Positions 43,489 through 53,660 of a DNA stretch of 64,000 nucleotides are shown one piece after another. Source of the stretch: Thauera sp. 28 (lineage in GTDB: Bacteria; Pseudomonadota; Gammaproteobacteria; Burkholderiales; Rhodocyclaceae); the NCBI RefSeq assembly GCF_000310145.2, contig NZ_AMXA01000009.1, positions 1-64,000 on the forward strand, written 5' to 3'. Each line of letters starts with the position of its first letter. Position 1 is the stretch's first letter. The position numbers and the translations under genes are program-made. A model generated the notes under the pieces. It saw only the letters and a program-made list of their open reading frames with translations. It did no database searches and was not told the origin of the DNA.

Positions 43489-44565
43489 TCAGAACTCCGC
43501 GTAAAGACGGCCGGGGTTGAGGATGCCGGCAGGATCGAAGGCCTTCTTGAGGCGATGGTGCAAGGTCGCGACGGACGCGGCGAGCGGATGAAACACCGCG
43601 CCGCGGCGATCGCCACCACGGAAACAGGTGGCATGGCCACCCACGGCCGCAGCACGGGCGCGCACGACTGCGGCATCGGCCGGCCCTGCCAGCCAGCGCA
43701 GACCGCCACCCCACTCCATCACCTGACGCCCGGGCAGGCCGAGCGCGGGCGCCGTGGTCGGCACGGCCAGGCGCCACAAGGACTCGCCCGGCGCCAACGC
43801 GAACGCTTCGTGGGCGTGCTCGCGCACCGACTGCCACAGCACGGCGGCCGTTGCATCGTCGATGCGCTCGCCACCCAGGCGCGCACAGGCAGCGCGCACG
43901 GCGGCATCCGCCCCCGACAGGCGCAGGTGCAGCACACCGGCCTGCCAGAGCGTGGCCGACACCGGCAGGGGCTGTCCGCCCCACGCATTCATGCGCTCGA
44001 TCGCCCCAGCCTCGTCCATCTCGAAACGCAGCGTCGCCTCGGCTACCGGCCGCGGCAGCACCTTCAGTGAGACTTCGAGCACGATGCCGAGGGTGCCGAG
44101 GCTGCCGGCAACGAGCCGCGACACGTCATAGCCGGCGACGTTCTTCATCACCTGGCCGCCAAAGGAAAGCAGTTCGCCACGACCATCGAGCATCTTCACG
44201 CCGAGGACGAAATCGCGCACTGCGCCCTGGCTCATGCGCCGCGGCCCCGCCAGCCCCGCCGCCACACAGCCGGCGACCGTCGCGGCTGGACCGAAGTGGG
44301 GCGGCTCGAAGGCGAGGAACTGGTTCTGCGCCGCGAGCAGCGCCTCGAGCTCGGCCAGCGGCGTACCGCCGCGCACGGTCACCACCAGTTCGGTCGGCTC
44401 GTAGGCCACCACGCCGGTGTTGGCGCGCAGCTCGAATACGTCGCCGCCTGCCTCGCGTCCGTAGAAATCCTTGCTGCCGCCGCCACGCAGGCACAGCGGC
44501 GTGCCCGCCGCAGCCGCCGCCCGCACGCGCTCGCGCCACAGCGCTTCGATTGCCGTCATTGCCAT
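43489..44565 (-). CDS. glcE: Glycolate oxidase FAD-binding subunit GlcE
   Basis: The 358-residue FAD protein of the PCMH family is the second flavin subunit of glycolate oxidase. LCLRGGGSKDFYG near residue 25, the TVRGGTPLAELEALLA segment, GAVRDFVLGVKMLDGRGELLSFGGQVMKNVAGYD, and the C-terminal FDPAGILNPGRLY match GlcE. The start is uncertain: ATGs at 44610, 44565 and 44559 are all in frame; I chose 44565, which has AGGA upstream and a family-like N terminus. Confidence 0.94.
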   Translation of the reverse strand: MAMTAIEALWRERVRAAAAAGTPLCLRGGGSKDFYGREAGGDVFELRANTGVVAYEPTELVVTVRGGTPLAELEALLAAQNQFLAFEPPHFGPAATVAGCVAAGLAGPRRMSQGAVRDFVLGVKMLDGRGELLSFGGQVMKNVAGYDVSRLVAGSLGTLGIVLEVSLKVLPRPVAEATLRFEMDEAGAIERMNAWGGQPLPVSATLWQAGVLHLRLSGADAAVRAACARLGGERIDDATAAVLWQSVREHAHEAFALAPGESLWRLAVPTTAPALGLPGRQVMEWGGGLRWLAGPADAAVVRARAAAVGGHATCFRGGDRRGAVFHPLAASVATLHHRLKKAFDPAGILNPGRLYAEF

Positions 44566-44624
44566 CTTGTCCTGCTGCCCCCTCGTTGATTGTCGCCCTG
44601 CGTCCACCACGCCCCTGCTCCGGC

Positions 44625-46139
44625 TCAGAACCGCGGCAGATCCGGGTAGGGCACGTGATCACGGCTCACCCGCATGCGGCCGTACTCGGCACAGCGGTTG
44701 AGGGTCGGGATCGCCTTGCCGGGGTTGAGCAGGCCGGGTGGGTCGAACGCGGCCTTGACGCGAAAGAACTGGCGCACCTCGGCGGTGGTGAACTGCGAGC
44801 ACATCTGGTTGATCTTCTCCAGCCCGACGCCATGCTCGCCGGTGATGGTGCCGCCCAGCGCCACCGACAGCTCGAGGATCTCGGCGCCGAAGGCTTCCGC
44901 GCGCTCGAATTCGTCCGCCTGGTTGGCATCGAACAGAATCAGCGGGTGGAGGTTGCCGTCGCCGGCATGGAACACGTTCATGCAGCGCAGGCCATAGCGC
45001 CCCTCCATCGCCTGGATCGCGGTCAGCATCTCGCCCAGGCGCTTTCTCGGAATGGTGCCGTCCATGCAGTAGTAGTCGGGCGAGAGTCGCCCCGCCGCCG
45101 GAAAAGCCGCCTTGCGCCCGGCCCAGAAGCGCAGGCGCTCGGCCTCGTCACGCGACACGCGGATCTCGGTGGCACCACTGCCCTCGAGCACCGCGCGCAC
45201 GCGCTCGATCTCTTCTGCGACTTCCTCCGGCGTGCCGTCGGCCTCGCACAGCAGGATCGCCTTGGCGTCGAGCGGATAACCCGCACGCACGAATTCCTCG
45301 ACCGCGGCGGTCGCGGGCTGGTCCATCATCTCGAGGCCTGCCGGGATGATGCCGGCAGCGATGATGCGCGCGACCGCCTCGCCCGCGCGCACGACATCGT
45401 CGAAGGCCGCGAGCACGCACTGGGCAAGCTGAGGCTTGGGCACCAGCTTGACGGTGACCTCGGTCACCACCACCAGCATGCCCTCGGAGCCCGTCGCCAG
45501 GGCGAGCAGGTCGTAGCCCGCAGAATCCGGCGCATGGCTGCCGATCTCGACGATCTCGCCCTCGATGGTCACGCCGCGCACACGCAGCAGGTTATGCACC
45601 GTGAGACCGTACTTGAGGCAGTGCACTCCGCCCGCATTCTCGGCGACGTTGCCGCCGATGGTGCACGCGATCTGCGACGACGGGTCGGGCGCGTAATACA
45701 GCCCGTGCGGCGCAGCCGCCTCGGAGATGGCAAGGTTGCGCACCCCCGGCTGAACGACGGCAGTGCGTGCCAGCGGGTCGAGAGCGAGGATGCGGTTGAA
45801 GCGCGCCAGCGACAGCAGCACGCCCCGGGTATGCGGCAGCGCACCGCCCGACAGTCCGGTGCCTGCGCCACGCGCTACCACCGGCACGTCCAGTTCATGG
45901 CAGATGCGCAGCACCTCGACCACCTGCGCTTCGGTCGTCGGCAGCGCGACCACCAGCGGCAGCGCGCGATACGCGGCCAGGCCGTCGCATTCGTAAGGAC
46001 GCAGGTCCTCGGTCTCGTACATCAGCGTGTTCGGAGGCAATACGCGGCTCAGCGCTTCCACGACGCGTGCCTTGTCGACGCTTGAGAAATCGCGTTCGGC
46101 TTCTCCGAACGGCAGCACATCGGCTTCTGGGTTCATCAT
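44625..46139 (-). CDS. glcD: Glycolate oxidase catalytic subunit GlcD
   Basis: The 504-residue FAD-linked oxidase oxidises glycolate to glyoxylate. The PCMH domain has VVARGAGTGLSGGALP, VQPGVRNLAISEAAAPHG, PDPSSQIACTIGGNVAENAGG and LKYGLTVHNLL. The C-terminal domain has HAGDGNLHP, GTITGEHGVGLEK and FDPPGLLNPGK. I used the ATG at 46139, with GAGGA 8 bases upstream; 34 more upstream codons are in frame but lie in the leader. First gene of glcDEF. Confidence 0.96.
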   Translation of the reverse strand: MMNPEADVLPFGEAERDFSSVDKARVVEALSRVLPPNTLMYETEDLRPYECDGLAAYRALPLVVALPTTEAQVVEVLRICHELDVPVVARGAGTGLSGGALPHTRGVLLSLARFNRILALDPLARTAVVQPGVRNLAISEAAAPHGLYYAPDPSSQIACTIGGNVAENAGGVHCLKYGLTVHNLLRVRGVTIEGEIVEIGSHAPDSAGYDLLALATGSEGMLVVVTEVTVKLVPKPQLAQCVLAAFDDVVRAGEAVARIIAAGIIPAGLEMMDQPATAAVEEFVRAGYPLDAKAILLCEADGTPEEVAEEIERVRAVLEGSGATEIRVSRDEAERLRFWAGRKAAFPAAGRLSPDYYCMDGTIPRKRLGEMLTAIQAMEGRYGLRCMNVFHAGDGNLHPLILFDANQADEFERAEAFGAEILELSVALGGTITGEHGVGLEKINQMCSQFTTAEVRQFFRVKAAFDPPGLLNPGKAIPTLNRCAEYGRMRVSRDHVPYPDLPRF

Positions 46140-46296
46140 CGAGAGTCCTCGCGACAAGCGTCCGCCAGGGCCCGCCCCTGCCGCCGCAGGCTCGAAGTAT
46201 AGGCGGCGCTCGGCGCAACCGGCTTGAAGCAATTTCGCCACACCCTTGAAAAAACTTCACGCCGGCAAGCCGGGCTTGCGCCCTGCACCCCTCCAC

Positions 46297-47178
46297 TCAG
46301 GGCAGCACGCTTTGCAGCCAGTCCGCAAACGCAGCGCACTCCCAGCGCTCGAGCGCGCCTGGCGTCCAGCAGATGTAATGCCCGAAGGGCGAGTTCATCG
46401 GTCGCGCCGACAGGCTGAGCAGGCGGCCGCTGTCGAACCACGCGGCACCGAGCTTGTGGCGCACCAGCGCCACGCCGAACCCGCTCGCCGCGGCATCGTA
46501 GACCAAGCCGAGGTCGTTGAACTGCGCGCCGCTGGCCGGTTCTGCGAGCGGGAGTCCGCAATGCGCGTACCAATGCGCCCAGGGCTCGAGCGGGCTGCGA
46601 ACCAGGCGCACGCGCGTACATTCGGCCTCGTGCTCAAAACCGTCGAAGGGGCCGAACTCGTCCAGGAAGGCCGGGCTGCACGCCGGCGTCACCACGTCAC
46701 TCAGGATCAGCCTGTGCTCGACATCGGCGTAGCCGCCCAGGCCGTAGCGCACCTCCAGGTCGGCCGCCTCGGCGGTCACGTCGCGCAACGGGATCGATAC
46801 CTGCAGCGTGAGCTCGATGTCGGGATAGCTGCGCCGGAACAGCTCGAGCTTGGGCATCACGAACTGGCGGCAAAAGGATGGCGTCACCGCGACACGCAGG
46901 CGGCGCGGCCCCACCGCGGCGCGCTCACCGGGCATCTGCTGCAGCGCGGCGAGCGCGGTAGCGACGTGCTGCAGGTAGGCCGCACCCTCGGCAGTGAGGG
47001 CAAAGTCGCCACGGCAGAACAATCGCACGCCCATGTGTGTCTCGAGCTGGCGCAGCCGATGGCTGACCGCACTCACCGTCACGCACAGCTCTTCCGCAGC
47101 ACGGCTCGCACTACGCAGGCGCGCCACCGCCTCGAAGGTGAGCAGGCACTGGATCGGGGGAATGCGGCTGATCGCCAT
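46297..47178 (-). CDS. LysR-type regulator, GcvA-like
   Basis: The 293-residue regulator has the N-terminal HTH of the GcvA group (RIPPIQCLLTFEAVARLRSASRAAEEL, then VSHRLRQLETHMGVRLF) and an effector domain with DLEVRYGLGGYADVEHRLI. It is encoded 157 bases upstream of glcD on the same strand and so may regulate glycolate oxidation, though gene order alone supports this. The start is the ATG at 47178 or a GTG two codons earlier. Confidence 0.88.
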   Translation of the reverse strand: MAISRIPPIQCLLTFEAVARLRSASRAAEELCVTVSAVSHRLRQLETHMGVRLFCRGDFALTAEGAAYLQHVATALAALQQMPGERAAVGPRRLRVAVTPSFCRQFVMPKLELFRRSYPDIELTLQVSIPLRDVTAEAADLEVRYGLGGYADVEHRLILSDVVTPACSPAFLDEFGPFDGFEHEAECTRVRLVRSPLEPWAHWYAHCGLPLAEPASGAQFNDLGLVYDAAASGFGVALVRHKLGAAWFDSGRLLSLSARPMNSPFGHYICWTPGALERWECAAFADWLQSVLP

Positions 47179-47221
47179 CTGCACGGGGCTCCGGACACGT
47201 CGGGGAGGCCTGCATTATGCC

Positions 47222-47243
47222 CTCGCGGCTCGCGCCGCTCCCA
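47222..47243. repeat. Diverged REP-like half element
   Basis: CTCGCGGCTCGCGCCGCTCC followed by CA matches the right arm of the REP-like elements at 63-84 with two base changes. No partner arm is nearby. It lies between the LysR gene and sulP, again intergenic. Confidence 0.6.
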
Positions 47244-47350
47244 CTGGAGAGCGCCAGCGCCGGGGTTTGTCCTTAAAATGTGAGCTCCCGCACCGCTTCG
47301 CACTCACGACACGCCTGCCCGCTCGCAGTCACCGCTGCCGCACAGCCCCC

Positions 47351-49042
47351 ATGCCGCCTTCCGTGCGTTTTCTCCCCTTTCTGTCCTGGCCAGCGCAATG
47401 GCGGGCGCACGGCGTGCGCGGCGATCTTGTGGCCGGGATCACGGTGGCGCTGGTATTGATCCCGCAAGCGCTGGCCTATGCGAAGCTCGCCGGCCTGCCG
47501 CCACAGGTCGGGCTGTACGCGGCCCTCCTCCCTGCCGTGGTGGCGGCACTGTTCGGCTCCTGCGGGCAGCTGTCCACCGGACCGGTGGCACTCACCAGCC
47601 TGCTCGTCGCGGCCAGCATCGTGCCCCTGGCCGGGCTTGCCGGCGGCGACCTGCTCGGACTCGCCCTCCTGCTCGCGCTGCTGTCCGGGCTCATTCAGCT
47701 CGGGCTCGGGCTGATGCGGCTGGGCTGGTTGCTGAACCTGCTCTCGGTGCCAGTGCTGATGGGTTTCGTGAATGCGGCTGCGCTGATCATCTGCCTTACC
47801 CAGGTTCCGCCCCTGCTTGGGTTGGCAATGCCCCATTCGCAGCACCTGGTGCTGGACTTCACCCAGGCCCTTGGCGGCCTGACTGCCCCTCACTGGCCGT
47901 CGATGGGCCTCGGCCTGGGTAGCCTGGCCGCACTGGTCGCGCTCAAGCGCCTGTGGCCGCGCCTGCCCGGCGTCCCCCTGGTAGTCGCCACCGCCACCGC
48001 ACTGTCGGCGTGGTCCGGCTTTGCCACCAGCGGCGGCGAGGTGGTCGGCGACATCCCGCGTGGCCTGCCCCTGCCCAGCCTGCCACCGCCGAGCCCGGAC
48101 CTGGTTGCGGCAATCCTGCCGGCCGCCTTCGTGGTGGCGATGGTCAGCTTCATGGAAGCCGCCTCCAGTGCCAAGCTCATCTGCGGCCGTACCCGGCAGC
48201 CTTGGCGACAGGACCAGGAACTCATCGGACAAGGGCTGGCAAAGATATCCGCCGCCTTCACGTCCGGCATGCCCGTGAGCGCATCGTTCTCGCGCTCGGC
48301 GCTCAATTATGTAAACGGAGCCCGCACCGGCCTGTCCTCGCTCGTCACTGCCGCTCTGCTGGTACTTACGCTGCTCTACCTGACCCCGCTGCTATGGCAC
48401 CTGCCCAAGCCGGTGCTGGCCGCGGTGATCCTGCAGGCCGTGGCCGGCCTGATCGACACCGGGGTGCTGCGACGCGCCTGGCGCGCGAGCAAGGACGACG
48501 GTGCGGCAGCCGCCGTCACCTTCCTCGGCACACTTGCGTTCGCCCCCAACATACAGAACGGCATCTTCACCGGCCTCATCCTGTCGCTCGGGCTGATGGT
48601 GTATCGCGGCATGCGCCCGCGCGCAGCCCTGCTCGGCCTGCATGAGGACGGCACCTACCGCGACCGCGAGCGCTTCGGCCTGCCTCACCCCCACCCACAG
48701 CTCGTCATCCTGCGCTTTGACAGCCCACTCACCTTCGTCACTGCAGCCACCTTCGAGGACGCCATGCTTGCAGCCGCACGTGCGCAGGACAAGGTACGCA
48801 TGGTGCTCGTGTCGGCGACCGGCATGAACGACATCGACGCCACCGGCCTGCACACCCTGGCCGGTCTCATCGAGCGCTTCCATGCCCAGGGCCAGGCCAT
48901 CGCCTTCTGCGGACTGAAGAAGCAGGTCATCGATGCCATGGAGCGCGATGGTCTATGGCCGCGCATCGCCGCCCAGGCCAGCTACCGCACCGAACACCAG
49001 GCGCTCGCCGCCTTGCTGCCCGGACTGGCGGCAAGTGACTGA
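47351..49042 (+). CDS. SulP family anion transporter with STAS domain
   Basis: The 563-residue inner-membrane transporter has 10-14 helices from residue 20 to about 430 with SulP signatures (AGITVALVLIPQALAYAKLAGLPPQVGLYAALLP, GPVALTSLL, EAASSAKL, NGARTGLSSLV). A cytosolic STAS domain follows (about 440-560) with RFDSPLTFVTAATFED and the SATGMNDIDATGLHTL core. Substrates of the family include sulfate and bicarbonate; sequence alone does not decide. The start has no strong ribosome binding site. Confidence 0.92.
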   Translation: MPPSVRFLPFLSWPAQWRAHGVRGDLVAGITVALVLIPQALAYAKLAGLPPQVGLYAALLPAVVAALFGSCGQLSTGPVALTSLLVAASIVPLAGLAGGDLLGLALLLALLSGLIQLGLGLMRLGWLLNLLSVPVLMGFVNAAALIICLTQVPPLLGLAMPHSQHLVLDFTQALGGLTAPHWPSMGLGLGSLAALVALKRLWPRLPGVPLVVATATALSAWSGFATSGGEVVGDIPRGLPLPSLPPPSPDLVAAILPAAFVVAMVSFMEAASSAKLICGRTRQPWRQDQELIGQGLAKISAAFTSGMPVSASFSRSALNYVNGARTGLSSLVTAALLVLTLLYLTPLLWHLPKPVLAAVILQAVAGLIDTGVLRRAWRASKDDGAAAAVTFLGTLAFAPNIQNGIFTGLILSLGLMVYRGMRPRAALLGLHEDGTYRDRERFGLPHPHPQLVILRFDSPLTFVTAATFEDAMLAAARAQDKVRMVLVSATGMNDIDATGLHTLAGLIERFHAQGQAIAFCGLKKQVIDAMERDGLWPRIAAQASYRTEHQALAALLPGLAASD

Positions 49043-49070
49043 GCAAGCACGCATTGCAGCGCAATGTGCA

Positions 49071-49099
49071 TTGACTTCACGCGCCAGCTCAGTTATCGT
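49071..49099 (+). promoter_or_regulatory. Sigma70 promoter of the rplU operon
   Basis: TTGACT (49071-49076), a 17-base spacer and TATCGT (49094-49099) form a good promoter 39 bases upstream of the rplU ATG. Confidence 0.65.
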
Positions 49100-49137
49100 G
49101 CGCGATTCTTTGCAGACCCATCAACTGGAGTAACACC

Positions 49138-49449
49138 ATGTACGCGGTGATAAAAACCGGTGGCAAGCAGTATCGCGTTGCCGCTGGCGAAAAGATCAAG
49201 GTAGAACAGATACCGGCCGACGTGGGTTCCGAAATCACCATCGACCAGGTCTTCATGGTCGGTGAAGGCGAGGCCGTCAAGATCGGCACGCCGGTGGTTG
49301 CCGGAGCTACCGTCAAGGCGACCGTGGTTTCCCACGGCCGTCACGACAAGGTCAAGATTTTCAAGATGCGCCGCCGCAAGCACTACCAGAAGCACCAGGG
49401 GCATCGTCAGAACTACACCGAGCTTCGCATCGAAGCGATCTCGGCCTAA
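49138..49449 (+). CDS. rplU: 50S ribosomal protein L21
   Basis: The 103-residue protein starts [23 protein letters not shown], the hallmark of L21, and ends with the [21 protein letters not shown] rRNA-binding tail. It forms part of the large subunit. It is first in the usual rplU-rpmA-obgE order, with TGGAG upstream of the ATG. Confidence 0.98.
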   Translation: MYAVIKTGGKQYRVAAGEKIKVEQIPADVGSEITIDQVFMVGEGEAVKIGTPVVAGATVKATVVSHGRHDKVKIFKMRRRKHYQKHQGHRQNYTELRIEAISA

Positions 49450-49469
49450 GGCGCAGGGGGTAATCCGAC

Positions 49470-49733
49470 ATGGCACACAAAAAAGCTGGCGGTAGTTCGC
49501 GTAACGGCCGCGACTCGGAATCGAAACGCCTCGGCGTGAAGCGTTATGGCGGTCAGTTCGTGCTCGCCGGCAACATCATCGTTCGCCAGCGCGGTACCGA
49601 GTACCACCCGGGCGACAACGTCGGCATCGGCAAGGACCACACCCTGTTTGCACTCAAGGACGGTGTCGTCAAGTTCGCTGTCAAGGGCGCCCTGCGTCGC
49701 CGCACCGTGATCATCGTGCCGGAAGCGGCCTGA
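49470..49733 (+). CDS. rpmA: 50S ribosomal protein L27
   Basis: The 87-residue protein starts [20 protein letters not shown], typical of L27, whose N terminus reaches the peptidyl transferase centre. The core [20 protein letters not shown] and [12 protein letters not shown] follow. It lies 20 bases after rplU and ahead of a terminator. Confidence 0.98.
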   Translation: MAHKKAGGSSRNGRDSESKRLGVKRYGGQFVLAGNIIVRQRGTEYHPGDNVGIGKDHTLFALKDGVVKFAVKGALRRRTVIIVPEAA

Positions 49734-49761
49734 TCGCACGCGTTCGATCGCATCGCAGTCC

Positions 49762-49792
49762 AAAAGCCCTATCCACGTGGTAGGGCTTTTTT
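49762..49792 (+). terminator. Rho-independent terminator after rpmA
   Basis: AAAAGCCCTA (49762-49771) and TAGGGCTTTT (49781-49790) form a 10-bp stem with a 9-base loop, followed by TTT. It separates the ribosomal protein genes from obgE. Confidence 0.9.
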
Positions 49793-49835
49793 GTTTCCAG
49801 GGCGCGCACTGCTGCGTGTTCCGCTAAGAGGTTGA

Positions 49836-51038
<1,203 letters not shown>

Positions 51039-51075
51039 CCGTCAGAAGCCCATTCAACCGCGCACACGCATCGAA

Positions 51076-52185
51076 ATGAGAACCAAGATCCGCAACGCCC
51101 GCCGCCTCGTGGTCAAGGTCGGCAGCGCACTCGTCACCAACAACGGCGCCGGCCTCGACAAGGACGCACTCGACGCCTGGGCGCGCCAGATCGCCGCATT
51201 GCGCGCCGAAGGCCGCGAGGTAGCGCTGGTGTCCTCGGGTGCCATCGCCGCCGGCATGCAGCGCCTGGGTTGGGCGAAGCGCCCGCATGAGATGCACAAG
51301 CTGCAAGCCGCAGCCGCCGTCGGCCAGATGGGCCTGGTCGAGGCCTACGAGAAAGCCTTCTCGCGCCATGGCCTGCACACCGCGCAGATCCTGCTCACGC
51401 ACGAGGATCTCTCCGACCGCACACGCTACCTCAACGCCCGCAGCACGCTGACCACCCTGCTCGAGCTCGGTGTGGTGCCGATCATCAACGAGAACGACAC
51501 CGTGGTCACCGACGAGATCAAGTTCGGCGACAACGACACCCTGGGTGCGCTGGTCGCCAACCTGATCGAGGCGGAGGCGCTGATCATCCTCACCGACCAG
51601 CAAGGCCTGTATACCGCAGACCCGCGCCGCGACCCCACTGCGACACTGATCAGCGAAGGCCGCGCCGAAGACCGCCAGTACGAGACCATGGCCGGCGGCG
51701 CCGGCACCGGCATCAGCCGTGGCGGCATGATCACCAAGATCCGCGCCGCCCAGCGCGCTGCCCGCAGCGGCGCCCACACCTGCATCGCCAGCGGGCGCGA
51801 AGCCGACCCGCTGCTGCGCCTTGCCGCAGGCGATGCGCTCGGCACCCTGCTCTACGCCACCAGCACGCCGCTGCAGGCACGCAAGCAGTGGATCGCAGAC
51901 CACCTCCAGCTCGCCGGCGACCTCGTCATCGATGACGGCGCCGTCGCTGCCCTCAAGGGTGGCAAGAGCCTGCTGCCGGTGGGCGTGATCGAGGTGCGCG
52001 GCGACTTCAAGCGCGGCGCAGCCGTGGCCTGCCGCACATCCGCTGGCGAGGAGGTGGCACGCGGACTGGTCAACTACTCGGCATCGGAATGCAGGCGGAT
52101 CGCGCGCAAGCCGACGGCAGAGATCGAGAAGCTGCTCGGCTACATCGACGAACCCGAGCTCATCCACCGCGACAACATGGTGTGA
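51076..52185 (+). CDS. proB: Glutamate 5-kinase
   Basis: The 369-residue enzyme phosphorylates glutamate in the first step of proline synthesis. The amino-acid kinase domain shows [46 protein letters not shown] and [15 protein letters not shown]-terminal PUA domain (about 275-365) ends with [13 protein letters not shown]. The ATG at 51076 gives the family N terminus. An upstream in-frame reading would overlap obgE. Confidence 0.96.
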   Translation: MRTKIRNARRLVVKVGSALVTNNGAGLDKDALDAWARQIAALRAEGREVALVSSGAIAAGMQRLGWAKRPHEMHKLQAAAAVGQMGLVEAYEKAFSRHGLHTAQILLTHEDLSDRTRYLNARSTLTTLLELGVVPIINENDTVVTDEIKFGDNDTLGALVANLIEAEALIILTDQQGLYTADPRRDPTATLISEGRAEDRQYETMAGGAGTGISRGGMITKIRAAQRAARSGAHTCIASGREADPLLRLAAGDALGTLLYATSTPLQARKQWIADHLQLAGDLVIDDGAVAALKGGKSLLPVGVIEVRGDFKRGAAVACRTSAGEEVARGLVNYSASECRRIARKPTAEIEKLLGYIDEPELIHRDNMV

Positions 52186-52268
52186 CGCTAGGCGCGGTAC
52201 CGGCAACGCGCGGATAATGAGGCCAGCCGCAGCGCGCGGCATCCTTATTCCCGCAACCGGATGCGCCC

Positions 52269-53495
52269 ATGCCCGACCATACGCTGCAATCCGTCCTGCT
52301 GCTCGCGGAAGGCTCGACGCTGGCGCACGTTGGCCGCCCCCTGCTCGTCGCGCGCCTGCTCCACAACCACGGCATCCGGGTCACGCTCGCGCGCCCACCT
52401 GCCTATTCGTGGATGACCCGGGACGAGCCCTTCACCGTCGTCGACCTGCACACCCAGCCCCCCGCCGAGTTCGCCCGCCGCCTGGATGCGGGCCAGCCGC
52501 TGTACGACCTCGACACCCTTGAAGCCTATGTCACGGCCGACCGCGCATTGTTGAGCGGCCTCCGCCCCGATGTCGTGGTCGGTGACTTCCGCCTTTCGCT
52601 TTCGGTGAGTGCACGCCTTGAGGGCATCCCCTACGCCACGTTGTGCGATGCCTACTGGAGTCCGGAAGCACCGCTCAAGCCAGCACTTCCGGTCTTTCCG
52701 TGGACGCGCTTCGCCCCCATCCAGCTGGCACAGGCCGTGTTTCAACGCGTCGCACCGCTCGCCTTCCGCGTCCACGCCCGTCCGATGGAGCGCCTGCGCC
52801 GTCGCCATGGCCTGGGCAGTCTCGGCCACGACCTGCGCCTGTGCTACACCGACGCCGACCTGCGCCTGTTCGCCAACCCGCGCGCCTTGTTTCCAAAGGT
52901 GCGCGAACATGCGGGCGCCGCCTTCATCGGCCCCCTGGCGTGGTCCCCTGCAGGTGAGGGCGAACTGACCGCACTTAAGCAGGACGGCCGCCCTCTTGTG
53001 TACGTGACCATGGGCAGTTCGGGCTCCCCGGCGGTACTCGCCGCCCTGCTGCCCATGCTCGAGCGCTTCGATTGCGACATCGTGCTCACCACCGCAGGCA
53101 AGCCACTGCCGATGGGCCTCGACACCGGCCGTGCACGCATCTTCGACTACCTGCCCGGCGACCGTGTGTGCGCCCAGGCCAGCCTGGTGATCTGCAACGG
53201 CGGCAGCCCCACCACCAACCAGGCCCTGAGTCACGGCGTACCAGTGCTGGGTATCGCACGCAATATGGATCAGTTCCTGAACATGCGGGCGATTGAAGAC
53301 TTCGGCGCCGGACTGCTGATGCGCGCGGACCGCGTATCGCCTGTGCTGGCGGCCACTACACTCAGGGCATTGCTGACACATCCGGGCTTCACGCAACGTG
53401 CACGCGACCTCCGCGACACGGAACAGGGCATCACAGCAGGTACCGCCGACAGCCTCGTCGGCCACCTCACGAGCCTCACCGGCGCTACCGGCTAG
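52269..53495 (+). CDS. GT1-family glycosyltransferase (MGT-like)
   Basis: The 408-residue nucleotide-sugar-dependent glycosyltransferase has the GT-B fold. The C-terminal donor-binding domain is clear: VYVTMGSSGSP, then VICNGGSPTTNQALSHGVPVLGIARNMDQFLNM, the UDP-sugar motif of GT1 enzymes. The N-terminal domain binds the acceptor, which cannot be predicted. It lies between proB and prsT; whether it belongs to exopolysaccharide or small-molecule glycosylation is open. Confidence 0.85.
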   Translation: MPDHTLQSVLLLAEGSTLAHVGRPLLVARLLHNHGIRVTLARPPAYSWMTRDEPFTVVDLHTQPPAEFARRLDAGQPLYDLDTLEAYVTADRALLSGLRPDVVVGDFRLSLSVSARLEGIPYATLCDAYWSPEAPLKPALPVFPWTRFAPIQLAQAVFQRVAPLAFRVHARPMERLRRRHGLGSLGHDLRLCYTDADLRLFANPRALFPKVREHAGAAFIGPLAWSPAGEGELTALKQDGRPLVYVTMGSSGSPAVLAALLPMLERFDCDIVLTTAGKPLPMGLDTGRARIFDYLPGDRVCAQASLVICNGGSPTTNQALSHGVPVLGIARNMDQFLNMRAIEDFGAGLLMRADRVSPVLAATTLRALLTHPGFTQRARDLRDTEQGITAGTADSLVGHLTSLTGATG

Positions 53496-53660
53496 ACCAC
53501 ACCGTCTGACGAGTTCACGACGAACGGACACCATCACCGCGGCATTGCGTCACCCTATGGCGTGCGCCCGCTTTGCTACAATGCTTTTTGACTGTGACCG
53601 CCGGGCGCAACCTCGACACGCGCCCACCCCGACACACCCCAAGCCCACCGAGGATGCCGT

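Noticed and set aside
53558-53582. TGGCGTG ... TTTGCT upstream of prsT as a sigma54 site
   Set aside because: The spacing is 14 bases between GG and GC. The TACAAT at 53577-53582 is a better, but still weak, sigma70 -10.
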